Source: Streptomyces cellulosae (GTDB taxonomy: Bacteria > Actinomycetota > Actinomycetes > Streptomycetales > Streptomycetaceae). From it: a stretch of 64,000 nt of DNA. Below the pieces are notes generated by a model, which searched no databases, was not told where the DNA came from, and saw nothing but the letters and a program-made list of their open reading frames with translations. The stretch is taken from contig BNBH01000006.1 in assembly GCA_014655195.1 (NCBI GenBank), forward strand, positions 152,097 to 216,096. The letters run 5' to 3'. Positions 1 to 7,872 of this stretch are shown here, piece by piece (position 1 is the first letter of the stretch; every line of letters begins with the position of its first letter). The translations under genes and the position numbers were made by a program.

Positions 1-480
1 GGCCGCGTACAGCGCCGACGGCTGCCAGGGGGTGCCCGCCTCGGGGTAGAGGGGCTCGAGACCGGCGGCCTCGAAGGCGAGCAGGGTGATCTGGTGGGTG
101 CGTACGTGATCAGGGTGGCCCGTCAACTGGCCGAGAGCGTCGTGAGTGACGACGACTTCGGGGCGGAAGGCGCGGATGTGGGCGACGAGACGGCCGATGG
201 CCTCGTCGAGGGGAGCGTCGACGAGTCGGGACTCACCAGGGGCGGACTCGGGGTTGCGGGCATCGCCGTAGCCGAGCAGCCGCGGGGGACCGGCGCCCAG
301 GACAGCGAGGGCCGCGGCGAGTTCGGGCGCGCGCCTGCTGTCCGGCGCCCAGGTGGCGGTGACGACACCGGTGCGCGCTCCGGCGGCGCGGTGCTGTGCG
401 AGTACACCGCCGGCCAGGAGGCTCTCATCGTCCGGGTGCGCGAACACCCCCAGCAGCGAGGGCAGCGGCGGGCTGTTCAT
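1..480 (-). CDS. PIG-L family deacetylase, 3' end outside window
   Basis: The reading frame runs leftward from ATG at 480 and leaves the window still open, so 160 codons are visible. The start reads MNSPPLPSLLGVFAHPDDES: AHPDDE (residues 14-19) is the metal-binding signature of the PIG-L/LmbE family of zinc-dependent N-acetylglucosamine-type deacetylases, and a later GHPDHVRTH segment matches the second histidine motif. Family members deacetylate amino-sugar conjugates such as mycothiol intermediates or glycosylated natural products. It is last in a four-gene operon with a glycosyltransferase and a phosphotransferase-like protein, which fits sugar or natural-product tailoring. The substrate cannot be told from sequence. 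Confidence 0.85.
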   Translation of the reverse strand, partial: MNSPPLPSLLGVFAHPDDESLLAGGVLAQHRAAGARTGVVTATWAPDSRRAPELAAALAVLGAGPPRLLGYGDARNPESAPGESRLVDAPLDEAIGRLVAHIRAFRPEVVVTHDALGQLTGHPDHVRTHQITLLAFEAAGLEPLYPEAGTPWQPSALYAA

Positions 481-520
481 GACGAAGGGTTCTCCTCGAA
501 GTGGTGGGCGGACGGGAGGT

Positions 521-1423
521 TCAGATGACCGGCGGCCGGCCGGCGGCGGTGAGCCGGTACACGGTGCGCCGGTTCATCGGGCGCCGCTGCTGCGTACGCC
601 GGGTCGTCCAGCCCTCGCGCATCCCGCGCAGCGTCTGGCGCAGTCCGCCGCCGCGTACGGCCCGGGCCAGGGTGATCACGGTCCACGCGCCCAGGTAGAG
701 GGGGATGAACGGGGCGGGCAGGTTGCGGTATGCGATCCAGATCCGGTTGCGGGCGGCGAGCCGGTGGTACAGCGCATGGCGGGCGGGTGTGGTGAGCGGG
801 TGGTGCATACGGATGCCGGCGGCGTACCAGCCGCTCCATCCCGCCGCGTACAGCCGCCAGGCCAGATCGAACCCCTCGTGATACAGGAAGAGTTGATCTT
901 CCCACCCGCCTACCGCGTCGAAGGCGGCGCGCCGGATCAGGACGACGCCCTCGGTCATCGAGGTGACCCTCCCCGGCCGGCCCGGGTTCGCTGCGCGCAG
1001 CCGGGGGACCCAGCGGCGCGGGGTGGTCACATCGTCCGGGCCCGTCAGCCGTGGTTGCACCCAGGCGGCCTCCGGATGCTGCTCGGCCTCGGCGACGAGC
1101 CGGGCGAGGACGTCGGGGCGGGGGAAGCGAGCGCCGTTGTCCAGGAAGTACAGCCAGTCGGCCGGATCGCCGGCCTCGTGCAGTGCGTCGGCGCCGGCGT
1201 TGCGACCGCCGGGGATGCCGATGTTCTCGGGCAGGCACACGGTGAGGGCACCAGGTGGCACGACCTCGGGCTTGCAGCCGTTGCCGACGACCACCACCCG
1301 CACGTCGACGCCGCTCTGGGCAAGGAGCGTCGCCTGCGCGGCTGCTTCCTCCGCAGGGCGGTCGTTCATGGTCAGAACGACGACGTCGACGCGTGGGCGG
1401 GACAAGGGGTTCCTCCAGGCCAT
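521..1423 (-). CDS. Family 2 glycosyltransferase
   Basis: 300 residues. The N-terminus (VDVVVLTMNDRP) is the Rossmann-like opening of GT-A fold, family 2 enzymes, followed by ENIGIPGGRNAGA and FLDNGARF, the usual nucleotide-sugar and acidic metal-binding region, then GGWEDQLFLYHEGFDLAWR, the GWDE-like acceptor region. A hydrophobic stretch near residues 235-255 suggests membrane association. It would move a sugar from a nucleotide donor to an unknown acceptor. The ATG at 1423 lies 10 nt after the stop of the upstream phosphotransferase-like gene and 41 nt before the PIG-L start, so it belongs to the same operon. Donor and acceptor are unknown. Confidence 0.85.
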   Translation of the reverse strand: MAWRNPLSRPRVDVVVLTMNDRPAEEAAAQATLLAQSGVDVRVVVVGNGCKPEVVPPGALTVCLPENIGIPGGRNAGADALHEAGDPADWLYFLDNGARFPRPDVLARLVAEAEQHPEAAWVQPRLTGPDDVTTPRRWVPRLRAANPGRPGRVTSMTEGVVLIRRAAFDAVGGWEDQLFLYHEGFDLAWRLYAAGWSGWYAAGIRMHHPLTTPARHALYHRLAARNRIWIAYRNLPAPFIPLYLGAWTVITLARAVRGGGLRQTLRGMREGWTTRRTQQRRPMNRRTVYRLTAAGRPPVI

Positions 1424-1432
1424 CGGGGCCGG

Positions 1433-2299
1433 TCAGGGCGTGGGGACGGGGGTGCCGGTGAGGTGCTCGGCCTGGCGGGCGACAAGCGGGGCGAGGTGAG
1501 GGTGGACGCCCCGGGAGCACGCCTGGAGGAGTTGTCCGAGGGCGATGAGCTCCCCGGTCCGGCCGGCGTCGGTCTCGAGGACGTGGCCGAACTCGCGCCG
1601 GACCCTGGCGGCGGTCACCGGCGCGGCCAGCGAGTACGCGTGGAGCAGGCCCAAGTCGTAGCCCACGGGCAGCCGGCCCCAGTTCTCCCAGTCCAACAGG
1701 ACCAGGGGCGCTCGCGTCACGTTCGCCCAGTGCAGATCGGCATGCCCGGTCGTCGTCTCACGGATCTGAATGGGGTCGATGCCGAGGAAGCGGCGGAAGT
1801 TCCGGTCGACCCAGTTCTGCCGTACCGATTCCCGGTCGGTGCGCACCGTCGCGAGCGTCCCGAGCGCGGACTTCAGCTCCGACCACCACGAGTCGGGCAG
1901 AGCGATGTCCTGGTCGAGCGCGGGAGTGCCACTGGTGACCGGCTGGACGGACACGTACTCGGTGAGCTCCGCCCGGTAGGCGACATCCGCTGAGGTCCAG
2001 TCGAGAACCCCGCGAAGCCGCGGCCGCGGCACCGACCGCGGCACATGCGTGTCAGCGGTCGCCGTTCCCTCCCACAGCCGTCCGCCCGCCTTGTGGGCCT
2101 CGGCGGAGACGATGCGCAGCCAGCAGTCCCCGGCCCGGCGCCCCAGGGTGCGGCCCTGCCACCCCCATACCTCCGGCCCCGATGCGGACACCCGGAACTG
2201 CTTGGCGGCGGCCGCGTGCGCGCGACGCATCCGGTCGGACTCGTCGCGCTCTGCCGGGGCGACGAACACCGCCTGTCGCAAGGTCCGTTCCACCGTCAC
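1433..2299 (-). CDS. Aminoglycoside-phosphotransferase-like (APH) family protein
   Basis: 288 residues. GHADLHWANV near residue 187 is the Brenner motif (HxDxxxxN) of the APH/choline kinase fold, and VLLDWENWG just after it is the magnesium-binding DxD/DFG-like motif. The protein therefore looks like a small-molecule kinase, or a family member whose substrate is unknown; resistance cannot be inferred. Its GTG start at 2299 overlaps the stop of the upstream MTase-Nudix-PCMT gene (GTGA), indicating translational coupling. It lies inside the host flank, not in the inserted island. Confidence 0.75.
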   Translation of the reverse strand: MTVERTLRQAVFVAPAERDESDRMRRAHAAAAKQFRVSASGPEVWGWQGRTLGRRAGDCWLRIVSAEAHKAGGRLWEGTATADTHVPRSVPRPRLRGVLDWTSADVAYRAELTEYVSVQPVTSGTPALDQDIALPDSWWSELKSALGTLATVRTDRESVRQNWVDRNFRRFLGIDPIQIRETTTGHADLHWANVTRAPLVLLDWENWGRLPVGYDLGLLHAYSLAAPVTAARVRREFGHVLETDAGRTGELIALGQLLQACSRGVHPHLAPLVARQAEHLTGTPVPTP

Positions 2300-4629
2300 A
2301 CCCCCTCCGCCACGGCGTCGGCCACAGGACGCTCAACGGGACCGGGCAGCACCACGTCACGCCCCGGCCACCGGAACACCATCCGGCAGTTCACCTTGTC
2401 CAGGACGTCGCCGGCGGGCAACGCATCGTCGGGCGTGCCGGCCGGGTGGACCGTCAGGACGGGATCGGCGTGCTCGTCGTTGGCCTCGGCGCGGATGTGA
2501 CGGTCCCAGGCCAGCACCGTGGCCACCAGCCGCTCGGCGAGCTCGGGCCCCTGCTCGCCGAAGGCGTACGCGAACCACTCCCACTCCTTGTCTTCCCGGC
2601 GGTCGCTGTCCTTGGTCTGGACGTGGATCAGGTAAGCCAGCGAGGACCCGCAGAGGATCGCGGGGGCGTCGCGGTCCTTCGCGATGCCGGTCACAGCCTC
2701 GGCGGACTCCTGGTGGGCGGCCAGCCGGCAGAAGCCCGGCACGGTGGTGGCCGCGAACAGCTGAAGGGAGCCGAAGTAGGAGTTCGTCGCACCCATGGTC
2801 ACTCCGGTCGCGACCTCGTGCCGCCGCCCGCGCAGCGCCTCCTCCAGGCCCTGAGTATCGGCGGTGGGGCCGTCGTCGAAGCGCAGTGCCAGCGTTCCGT
2901 CGAGCAAGGGGGCAACCGGGGCGGGGCGGGCCTGCTGCCCCTGGTCGCGGACGAAGCCGCAGTAGGTGAAGCGGCGGGCGTGCAGCACCTCGCCGTGCCG
3001 CTCGAACGCGATCGCCCGGGTGTAACCCCCCATCTCCAGCGGCAGGACCAGGCGCCCGCCTTCGGCCAGCTGTTCGCGCCAAGCCGGGGAGATGTCCCAG
3101 CAGTTGTAGGTGATCACGCTGCCGTCGAAGCCGCCGCGGGGCACGAGGTGGGCGGGCGCGCCAAGGGCGGCGTCGGCCTCGATGGCGGTGACGCGTCCGC
3201 TGCCGGCCTCCGTGAGGAAGGCCCGGGTTCGGCTGATGACCCACGGGTCGATGTCGACGCTCACCACCCGCCCGCCGGGCCCGGTGACGTGGGCGAGCAG
3301 CTCGGCGTTGTAGCCACCGGACCCCGCCTCGAACACGATGGCACCCGGCTGAAGGCGCAGGCTCTCGATCATGTCGGCCTGGAGCCAGGCTGCGGACACC
3401 GAGCTGATGGCCGTCCCGGTCTCGTCGCGGCGGGTGACGACGGCCCGGTCGCCGCCGTCGTACGCGTCCGCCAGGTTCACTTCCGGGGCGAACCGATGGC
3501 GGGGCACCGTGCGCAGCGCGTCGCGGACGGGCTCGGACGGGGCCCAGCCGCCGTCGATCACCGTCTGGGCCATCGCCTGGCGCAGCCGGACGGCTTCACC
3601 CGGCTCACCCGGTACGGGCGGCCGATCGGCGGCGAGCGGGTAGGAGACCACAGGCGGCAGGTCCGGGATGACGCCGGGCCACACGCTGTCGATCGCGAGT
3701 GCGGCCGGGACGAAGACGTCCCCGGCACAGGCGAGAGCGTGCAGGTCGAAGAACTCCCAGCGGTCGAACAGCTCCGGTTCCTCGTTGGTCAGCGTTCCCG
3801 TCCACGCGGTGATGCGGACGACGGCCGTGAGCCGCGGGATGCCGTGGCTGTCGTCGACCAGCATCGTCACCACGTGCGCATCCGCCGGGTCGGCGATCAG
3901 GCCCGTCTCCTCGGCGAGCTCGCGGACCGCCGCTGCGGCGAAGCCCTCCGGGCCGCGGGTCTTGCCGCCGGGCAGTTCGAGCATGCCGCGTCGGGAGCGG
4001 CCGAGCAGGACCCGGCCGGCGTCGTCGGTGACGACCGCGAGGGCGCCGGTCAGGGCATGGGCGGTGGTCGGCCGCTTCTCGACGGCCCTCGTGTCGGTGT
4101 GGCAGGGACCGCGCAGCACCAGGACGGCCAGGCCGTCCGCGTCCAGCCGCTCCACCGTCTCCCATCCGGCGGCGAGCACGGCGATCTCATCCTCGTCCAA
4201 CGCGATCCCGCGCCGCTCCTCGGGCGTGGTGGCCGCCACCGGGGTGATGACGACGAGAGCGCCGCCGTCCCGCAGCCGCTCACCCAGCCCGTGCAGGACG
4301 CGCCCCCTGTCCTGCACGAACGGGTACATCAAGCGCATGACGACCAGCTCGTACCCCTCTTCGTGCAGCGGGGCGGGGTCGTCTCGCTCGATGTCCAGGT
4401 GCAGCCAGCGCACGCCCTCGACACCGGCGTGCTCCTCGCGGGCCCGGGCGAGCGCGCTCTCGGCGAAGTCGATGGCGTCCACGGTGTAGCCGAGCGACGC
4501 GAGGTAGACGGCCAGCTCCCCGGTGTTGTTTCGACATAAGTGCAGTGTCTCTTTGATGACCGAGCCTCCCGCTGGCCAGCCTCTGTGAGGGAGCCCAAGG
4601 GGTGTCTCTTTGGCTAGCATCCCCCGCAT
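2296..4629 (-). CDS. 5'-truncated methyltransferase-Nudix-PCMT multidomain protein
   Basis: The frame is open to an ATG at 4629 (777 codons), but the native gene is recognisable only from about 4525 downstream. Domains in order: a class I SAM methyltransferase (~33-165) that begins abruptly at NTGELAVYLASLGY, so the GCG part of motif I is missing; a Nudix hydrolase (~190-325) with a perfect box, GKTRGPEGFAAAAVRELAEE then TGL; and a PCMT-like methyltransferase (~345-560, VFEAGSGGYNAELLAHV), of the type found as the FxLD-system methyltransferase beside peptide natural-product genes; then a ~200-residue tail. The first ~33 codons, including LHLCRNN, come from the inserted element. The first domain is probably dead; the Nudix and PCMT parts are intact. 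Confidence 0.75.
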   Translation of the reverse strand: MRGMLAKETPLGLPHRGWPAGGSVIKETLHLCRNNTGELAVYLASLGYTVDAIDFAESALARAREEHAGVEGVRWLHLDIERDDPAPLHEEGYELVVMRLMYPFVQDRGRVLHGLGERLRDGGALVVITPVAATTPEERRGIALDEDEIAVLAAGWETVERLDADGLAVLVLRGPCHTDTRAVEKRPTTAHALTGALAVVTDDAGRVLLGRSRRGMLELPGGKTRGPEGFAAAAVRELAEETGLIADPADAHVVTMLVDDSHGIPRLTAVVRITAWTGTLTNEEPELFDRWEFFDLHALACAGDVFVPAALAIDSVWPGVIPDLPPVVSYPLAADRPPVPGEPGEAVRLRQAMAQTVIDGGWAPSEPVRDALRTVPRHRFAPEVNLADAYDGGDRAVVTRRDETGTAISSVSAAWLQADMIESLRLQPGAIVFEAGSGGYNAELLAHVTGPGGRVVSVDIDPWVISRTRAFLTEAGSGRVTAIEADAALGAPAHLVPRGGFDGSVITYNCWDISPAWREQLAEGGRLVLPLEMGGYTRAIAFERHGEVLHARRFTYCGFVRDQGQQARPAPVAPLLDGTLALRFDDGPTADTQGLEEALRGRRHEVATGVTMGATNSYFGSLQLFAATTVPGFCRLAAHQESAEAVTGIAKDRDAPAILCGSSLAYLIHVQTKDSDRREDKEWEWFAYAFGEQGPELAERLVATVLAWDRHIRAEANDEHADPVLTVHPAGTPDDALPAGDVLDKVNCRMVFRWPGRDVVLPGPVERPVADAVAEGV
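4521..4530. other. Junction between host gene and inserted element
   Basis: Reading leftward, the methyltransferase frame is normal from ACCGGGGAG (4524-4516). Immediately to the right it becomes AACAAC followed by TTATGTCGAAA-type sequence, where family members have a GC-rich GxGCG codon run. The change coincides with the region just upstream of the recombinase genes. I place the host/element boundary at about 4525 +/- 3. No target duplication can be checked because the other end is outside the window. Confidence 0.6.
4545..4612. repeat. Direct repeat GTGTCTCTTTG, possible recombinase binding sites
   Basis: The 11-mer GTGTCTCTTTG occurs at 4545-4555 and again at 4602-4612, a 57-bp period, between the host junction and the first recombinase ATG. 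Short direct repeats beside the terminus are common arm or core binding sites for tyrosine recombinases. A role is inferred from position only. Confidence 0.45.
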
Positions 4630-6103
4630 GGAACAGGCGTTCTACTTATCAGAGGGCTGGGAAAGTTGGGGCTTGGAGTTCAAGCCGGTCATTCCTGAGG
4701 GGATGGTGCTCGTCTTCGACGACGACCTTCGGTTTGAAGACGAGCACGGCTTGCGTACCTCAGCGATCGTGAACCGGTGGGCCTGCGAGCTTCCGACCAA
4801 CGGATGCCCTGCGGCGAACTCTTGGACATCGTATGTCGGCGCCGTACGCCAGTGGTCGGAGTTCGGAGAAGAACACGGGGTCGGCCTCTTCGACAGTCGA
4901 GAGCGGCTCAAGGCGTTGCTGAGCGCCTACGCGGTCTACCGCTCGCAAGGCCCCATCAGCGGCAGGCAGAGGTTCAGGGTCACCACCTGGAATCAGCACA
5001 TGACCATGCTCAGCATCTTCTACGCCTGGGCGATCGAGAACGGCTACGCCACCTCCCTGCCGTTCACCTACCGGCAGGCCACGGCCGTCTTCTCCGGGCA
5101 GCGGCGGGAGGTCCGCCGGAACTCTGCCCGGCGGCGCCAGCCGAAGCCCCACGTGACCATCAAGTACCTGGAGGACGAGTTCGCCGACCTGTTTCACAAG
5201 GGCCTGGCCCGGCTGCAGCCCGACGGGTCGGTGGAGCGCGGTTACCGCGGCCGGGAGATGGCCCGTAATGCGGCGGTTGGCCGGTTCGTCTTCTCCTCCG
5301 GGCCGCGCAAGCAGGAGTTCTCCTACCTTCTGGCCTGCGAGGTACCGACGCTGCCGAGCCGCCGCAGCGAGGTGCCAGTCCTCGTCCCGCTGTCGGAGGG
5401 CATCACCAAGGGCAGCAAATTCCGAAACGCCTGGATTGACTACGACGCGCTGGCTGAGCTGCACAACTACCTGGAGTTCGAGCGGGCCGCAGCAGTTCAG
5501 GGGTCGACCTGGATGCCGCCGCGGCGCTGGGGCGAACCGCTCATCGTGACCGAGGCGACGGCCCTGGGCGGCAGGATCAACGGCACCTGGACGACCTGGG
5601 AAACGCTGGGCCCGCCCGAACGCCGCCGGCTCGTCGCGCCCGGAGGCGGGTCGATGCTGCTCTCCGTGTGCGGCCCGGGGCGCCCGTTCACCGGCTGGAA
5701 CACCGTATTCGAGCGGGCATCGGACCGGATCCGCGAACGCTACGAACCGCGATTCCCCCATGTCACCCCCCACCGCGGGCGCCACACCTTCGCCATGCAG
5801 ACCATGGCAAAGCTTGTGCACGGCTACTACGAGCGGGCCGCCCGCCTGGTCAAGGACGGCGATGACGACGCCGGACTGGCGTTGTACCTCAAGACCACCG
5901 AGCCGCTGCTGGTCCTGCGTGACCTTCTTGGCCACTCGAGTGTCCTGACCACGGAAATTTATCTCAATCGACTGGATACGACCCGAATCTTCGCCGAACT
6001 GCACCGGCGGGTCGGCGAGGCCACCGGGCTCTTGCCAGCGTCGGCCGTCCGCGAGGCCGAAGCGGAGTTCGACGACGAAGACGACGACAGCGAGGACCTC
6101 TGA
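4628..6103 (+). CDS. Tyrosine recombinase 1 (TnpA-like), full catalytic set
   Basis: 491 residues from ATG 4628; an in-frame TTG at 4610 is a less likely start. An N-terminal SAM-like/core-binding region (about 60-200) precedes the catalytic domain, where all canonical residues can be seen: Arg in FSSGPRKQEF, the HxxR box in TPHRGRHTFA, His in LLGHSSVLTTEIYL, and the nucleophilic Tyr in that same stretch. The C-terminus is strongly acidic (EAEFDDEDDDSEDL). It should cut and rejoin DNA through a phosphotyrosine. Its stop overlaps the next start (TGATG), so the recombinases are translationally coupled. Confidence 0.85.
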   Translation: MEQAFYLSEGWESWGLEFKPVIPEGMVLVFDDDLRFEDEHGLRTSAIVNRWACELPTNGCPAANSWTSYVGAVRQWSEFGEEHGVGLFDSRERLKALLSAYAVYRSQGPISGRQRFRVTTWNQHMTMLSIFYAWAIENGYATSLPFTYRQATAVFSGQRREVRRNSARRRQPKPHVTIKYLEDEFADLFHKGLARLQPDGSVERGYRGREMARNAAVGRFVFSSGPRKQEFSYLLACEVPTLPSRRSEVPVLVPLSEGITKGSKFRNAWIDYDALAELHNYLEFERAAAVQGSTWMPPRRWGEPLIVTEATALGGRINGTWTTWETLGPPERRRLVAPGGGSMLLSVCGPGRPFTGWNTVFERASDRIRERYEPRFPHVTPHRGRHTFAMQTMAKLVHGYYERAARLVKDGDDDAGLALYLKTTEPLLVLRDLLGHSSVLTTEIYLNRLDTTRIFAELHRRVGEATGLLPASAVREAEAEFDDEDDDSEDL

Positions 6104-7872
6104 TGCCTGCCACCGTACTCGAGGATCCGCTGGGCATCGCCGCCGTCTTCAGCGACGGGACGAGCGTGTCCATGATGGTGAACGTCACGGCGGGCGGCAA
6201 GACCTACGCCACACGGAACCCTGCCCTCGCTCAGGACATGCTGCTGGGGCTCGCCGATCTCGTACACCCGCACGGCGACATCGACGCGAAGCGCACACTC
6301 AACGACTACACCGCGGCGATCCGCGCACTGACCAACGATCTGGCCGACCAGGGCTTTACCGGCGGCGCCGCCGAGTTGACGCGTGCTCACCTGGCCCAAC
6401 ACTGGCTGCGAGGTGCCCACCGTGCCGCACTGGAGTCTCTCAGCCGACGGATGCTCGCCCGCGCCGACGATCTCCACGGACTGTTGAAAGCGGATGTTCG
6501 GGAAATGGTGGACGGCCGCCATTTCCAGGTCCAGCGCCAGTCCGAGAACACGCTCGCTCCGTACACCGAGAGCGAGTGGGCCCGGCTCGCCAAGGCATGC
6601 GAGACGGTCGTCACGGATTCGTACTCCGCCTTCCGCAGAGCAAGGAGAGCCGCTGAAGACGGACAGGATCCGCTCAAGGGCGGGTGGAGCGAGGCCAACG
6701 TGTACTGGGCCTATGCGCAGTTCGGACCGGTGGAGGCGACGCCGTACGCCGACTGGTCGCCGGGCCACTTCTCCGGCCTGCCGGAGAGGCAGTTCCCGTA
6801 CCGCAAGGTCGCCGTCTCGGCGCTGCTGTTCCCCGACGCTTCCACCGTGCTGGCCTACCGACTGTTGTTGGGCATCTACACCGGCATCGTGCCCGACGGC
6901 TTGGACGACCTCGGGCTGGGTGATGTGGACTGGGCCGGCGAGTCGACCGTCCTGCTCTCCTACATCAAGGGCCGCACGGCCGAGGAGAGCCGGACTCTGA
7001 CGAAGCGGGCCAGCCGACTGCTGGAGCAGTGGCTGGACCACTCCTCTGTAACCCGGAAGTTCGCTCCGGCGCACATGCGTAACGCCTTGTGGGCGCGCTA
7101 CGTACCCCGCGGCGTGCACCACTGGGTGACCACGGCGACCAGCAACGAGACGAGCCAGAAATGGATCCTTTCGCAAGGGCTCCTGGCCGACGATGGCGGA
7201 CCGCTGCAACTGCATCTGCACCGGATCCGGACGACCTATGACTCGATGCGGGACCGCCGCTCATGGGCGGGCAGCCGACGCGCGACGCTGGATCCCAACC
7301 GCAGCCCGCAGGTCGAAGCCGACCACTACCTCGGCGCCGGCACACCCGAACAGCAGGCCCTGGTCGAGGAGATCATCGTCGAGGCGCAGAACGACATGCT
7401 GCGCAAGGCCGAGCCGCCGATGGTGCTTGCCACCGAGGATGCCGCAACCCTAGTGCGGGATTACCCCGAGCAGGTCGCCGCTCTCGGACTGGACGACACG
7501 GCGCTCGCCGAGCTCGTCCACGGGGAACGGGATGTCTTCAGCGCCGCCTGCGGCGACCACCTGTCGGGACTACACGGGCCCAAGGGCAAGCCGTGTCCCG
7601 CCCGACCATGGGTCTGCCTGCTCTGCCCGCTGGCACTGTTCACTCCGCGGCACCTGCCGAACCTGATGCGCCTGCACGCGTTCTTCGCCCGCCAGTGGGA
7701 CCAGAGGACTGCCGAGGAGTTCATGCGGAACTTCGGCCCGTACGACCAGCGGGTAGCCGAGATTCTCGCCCCCGACGTCTACTTCCCCTCCGCGACGCTG
7801 CTGGAGGCCGCAGCCCAAGTAGCAGATACCGACGACGAGCTGCCCCTGCGGCCGGAAGAGACGACGCGATGA
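6103..7872 (+). CDS. Tyrosine recombinase 2 (TnpB-like), apparently degenerate active site
   Basis: 589 residues. The catalytic fold is recognisable: YRLLLGIYTGIVPDGLDDLG aligns with the usual TGxRxxEL box, HLHRIRTTYDSM gives HxxR, and NRSPQVEADHYL gives the box III/Tyr region. However, the first catalytic Arg position is Val (TGIVPDGL) and the box III His is replaced (DPNRSPQ for GHxSPQ). A C-terminal Cys cluster (CPARPWVCLLCPLALF) looks like a zinc-binding site and is typical of recombinase-trio proteins. It probably acts as an accessory subunit of the recombination complex. The end overlaps the next gene by ATGA. Confidence 0.75.
   Translation: MPATVLEDPLGIAAVFSDGTSVSMMVNVTAGGKTYATRNPALAQDMLLGLADLVHPHGDIDAKRTLNDYTAAIRALTNDLADQGFTGGAAELTRAHLAQHWLRGAHRAALESLSRRMLARADDLHGLLKADVREMVDGRHFQVQRQSENTLAPYTESEWARLAKACETVVTDSYSAFRRARRAAEDGQDPLKGGWSEANVYWAYAQFGPVEATPYADWSPGHFSGLPERQFPYRKVAVSALLFPDASTVLAYRLLLGIYTGIVPDGLDDLGLGDVDWAGESTVLLSYIKGRTAEESRTLTKRASRLLEQWLDHSSVTRKFAPAHMRNALWARYVPRGVHHWVTTATSNETSQKWILSQGLLADDGGPLQLHLHRIRTTYDSMRDRRSWAGSRRATLDPNRSPQVEADHYLGAGTPEQQALVEEIIVEAQNDMLRKAEPPMVLATEDAATLVRDYPEQVAALGLDDTALAELVHGERDVFSAACGDHLSGLHGPKGKPCPARPWVCLLCPLALFTPRHLPNLMRLHAFFARQWDQRTAEEFMRNFGPYDQRVAEILAPDVYFPSATLLEAAAQVADTDDELPLRPEETTR

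Noticed and set aside
353..1993. Long plus-strand open frame opposite the glycosyltransferase and APH-like genes
   Set aside because: Antisense shadow of GC-rich codon bias; no family features, while the minus-strand genes have clear motifs.
2182..4539. 785-codon plus-strand frame opposite the methyltransferase-Nudix-PCMT gene
   Set aside because: Composition (long GVG/DRH-rich runs) is typical of a mirror frame; the opposite strand encodes perfect Nudix and PCMT motifs.
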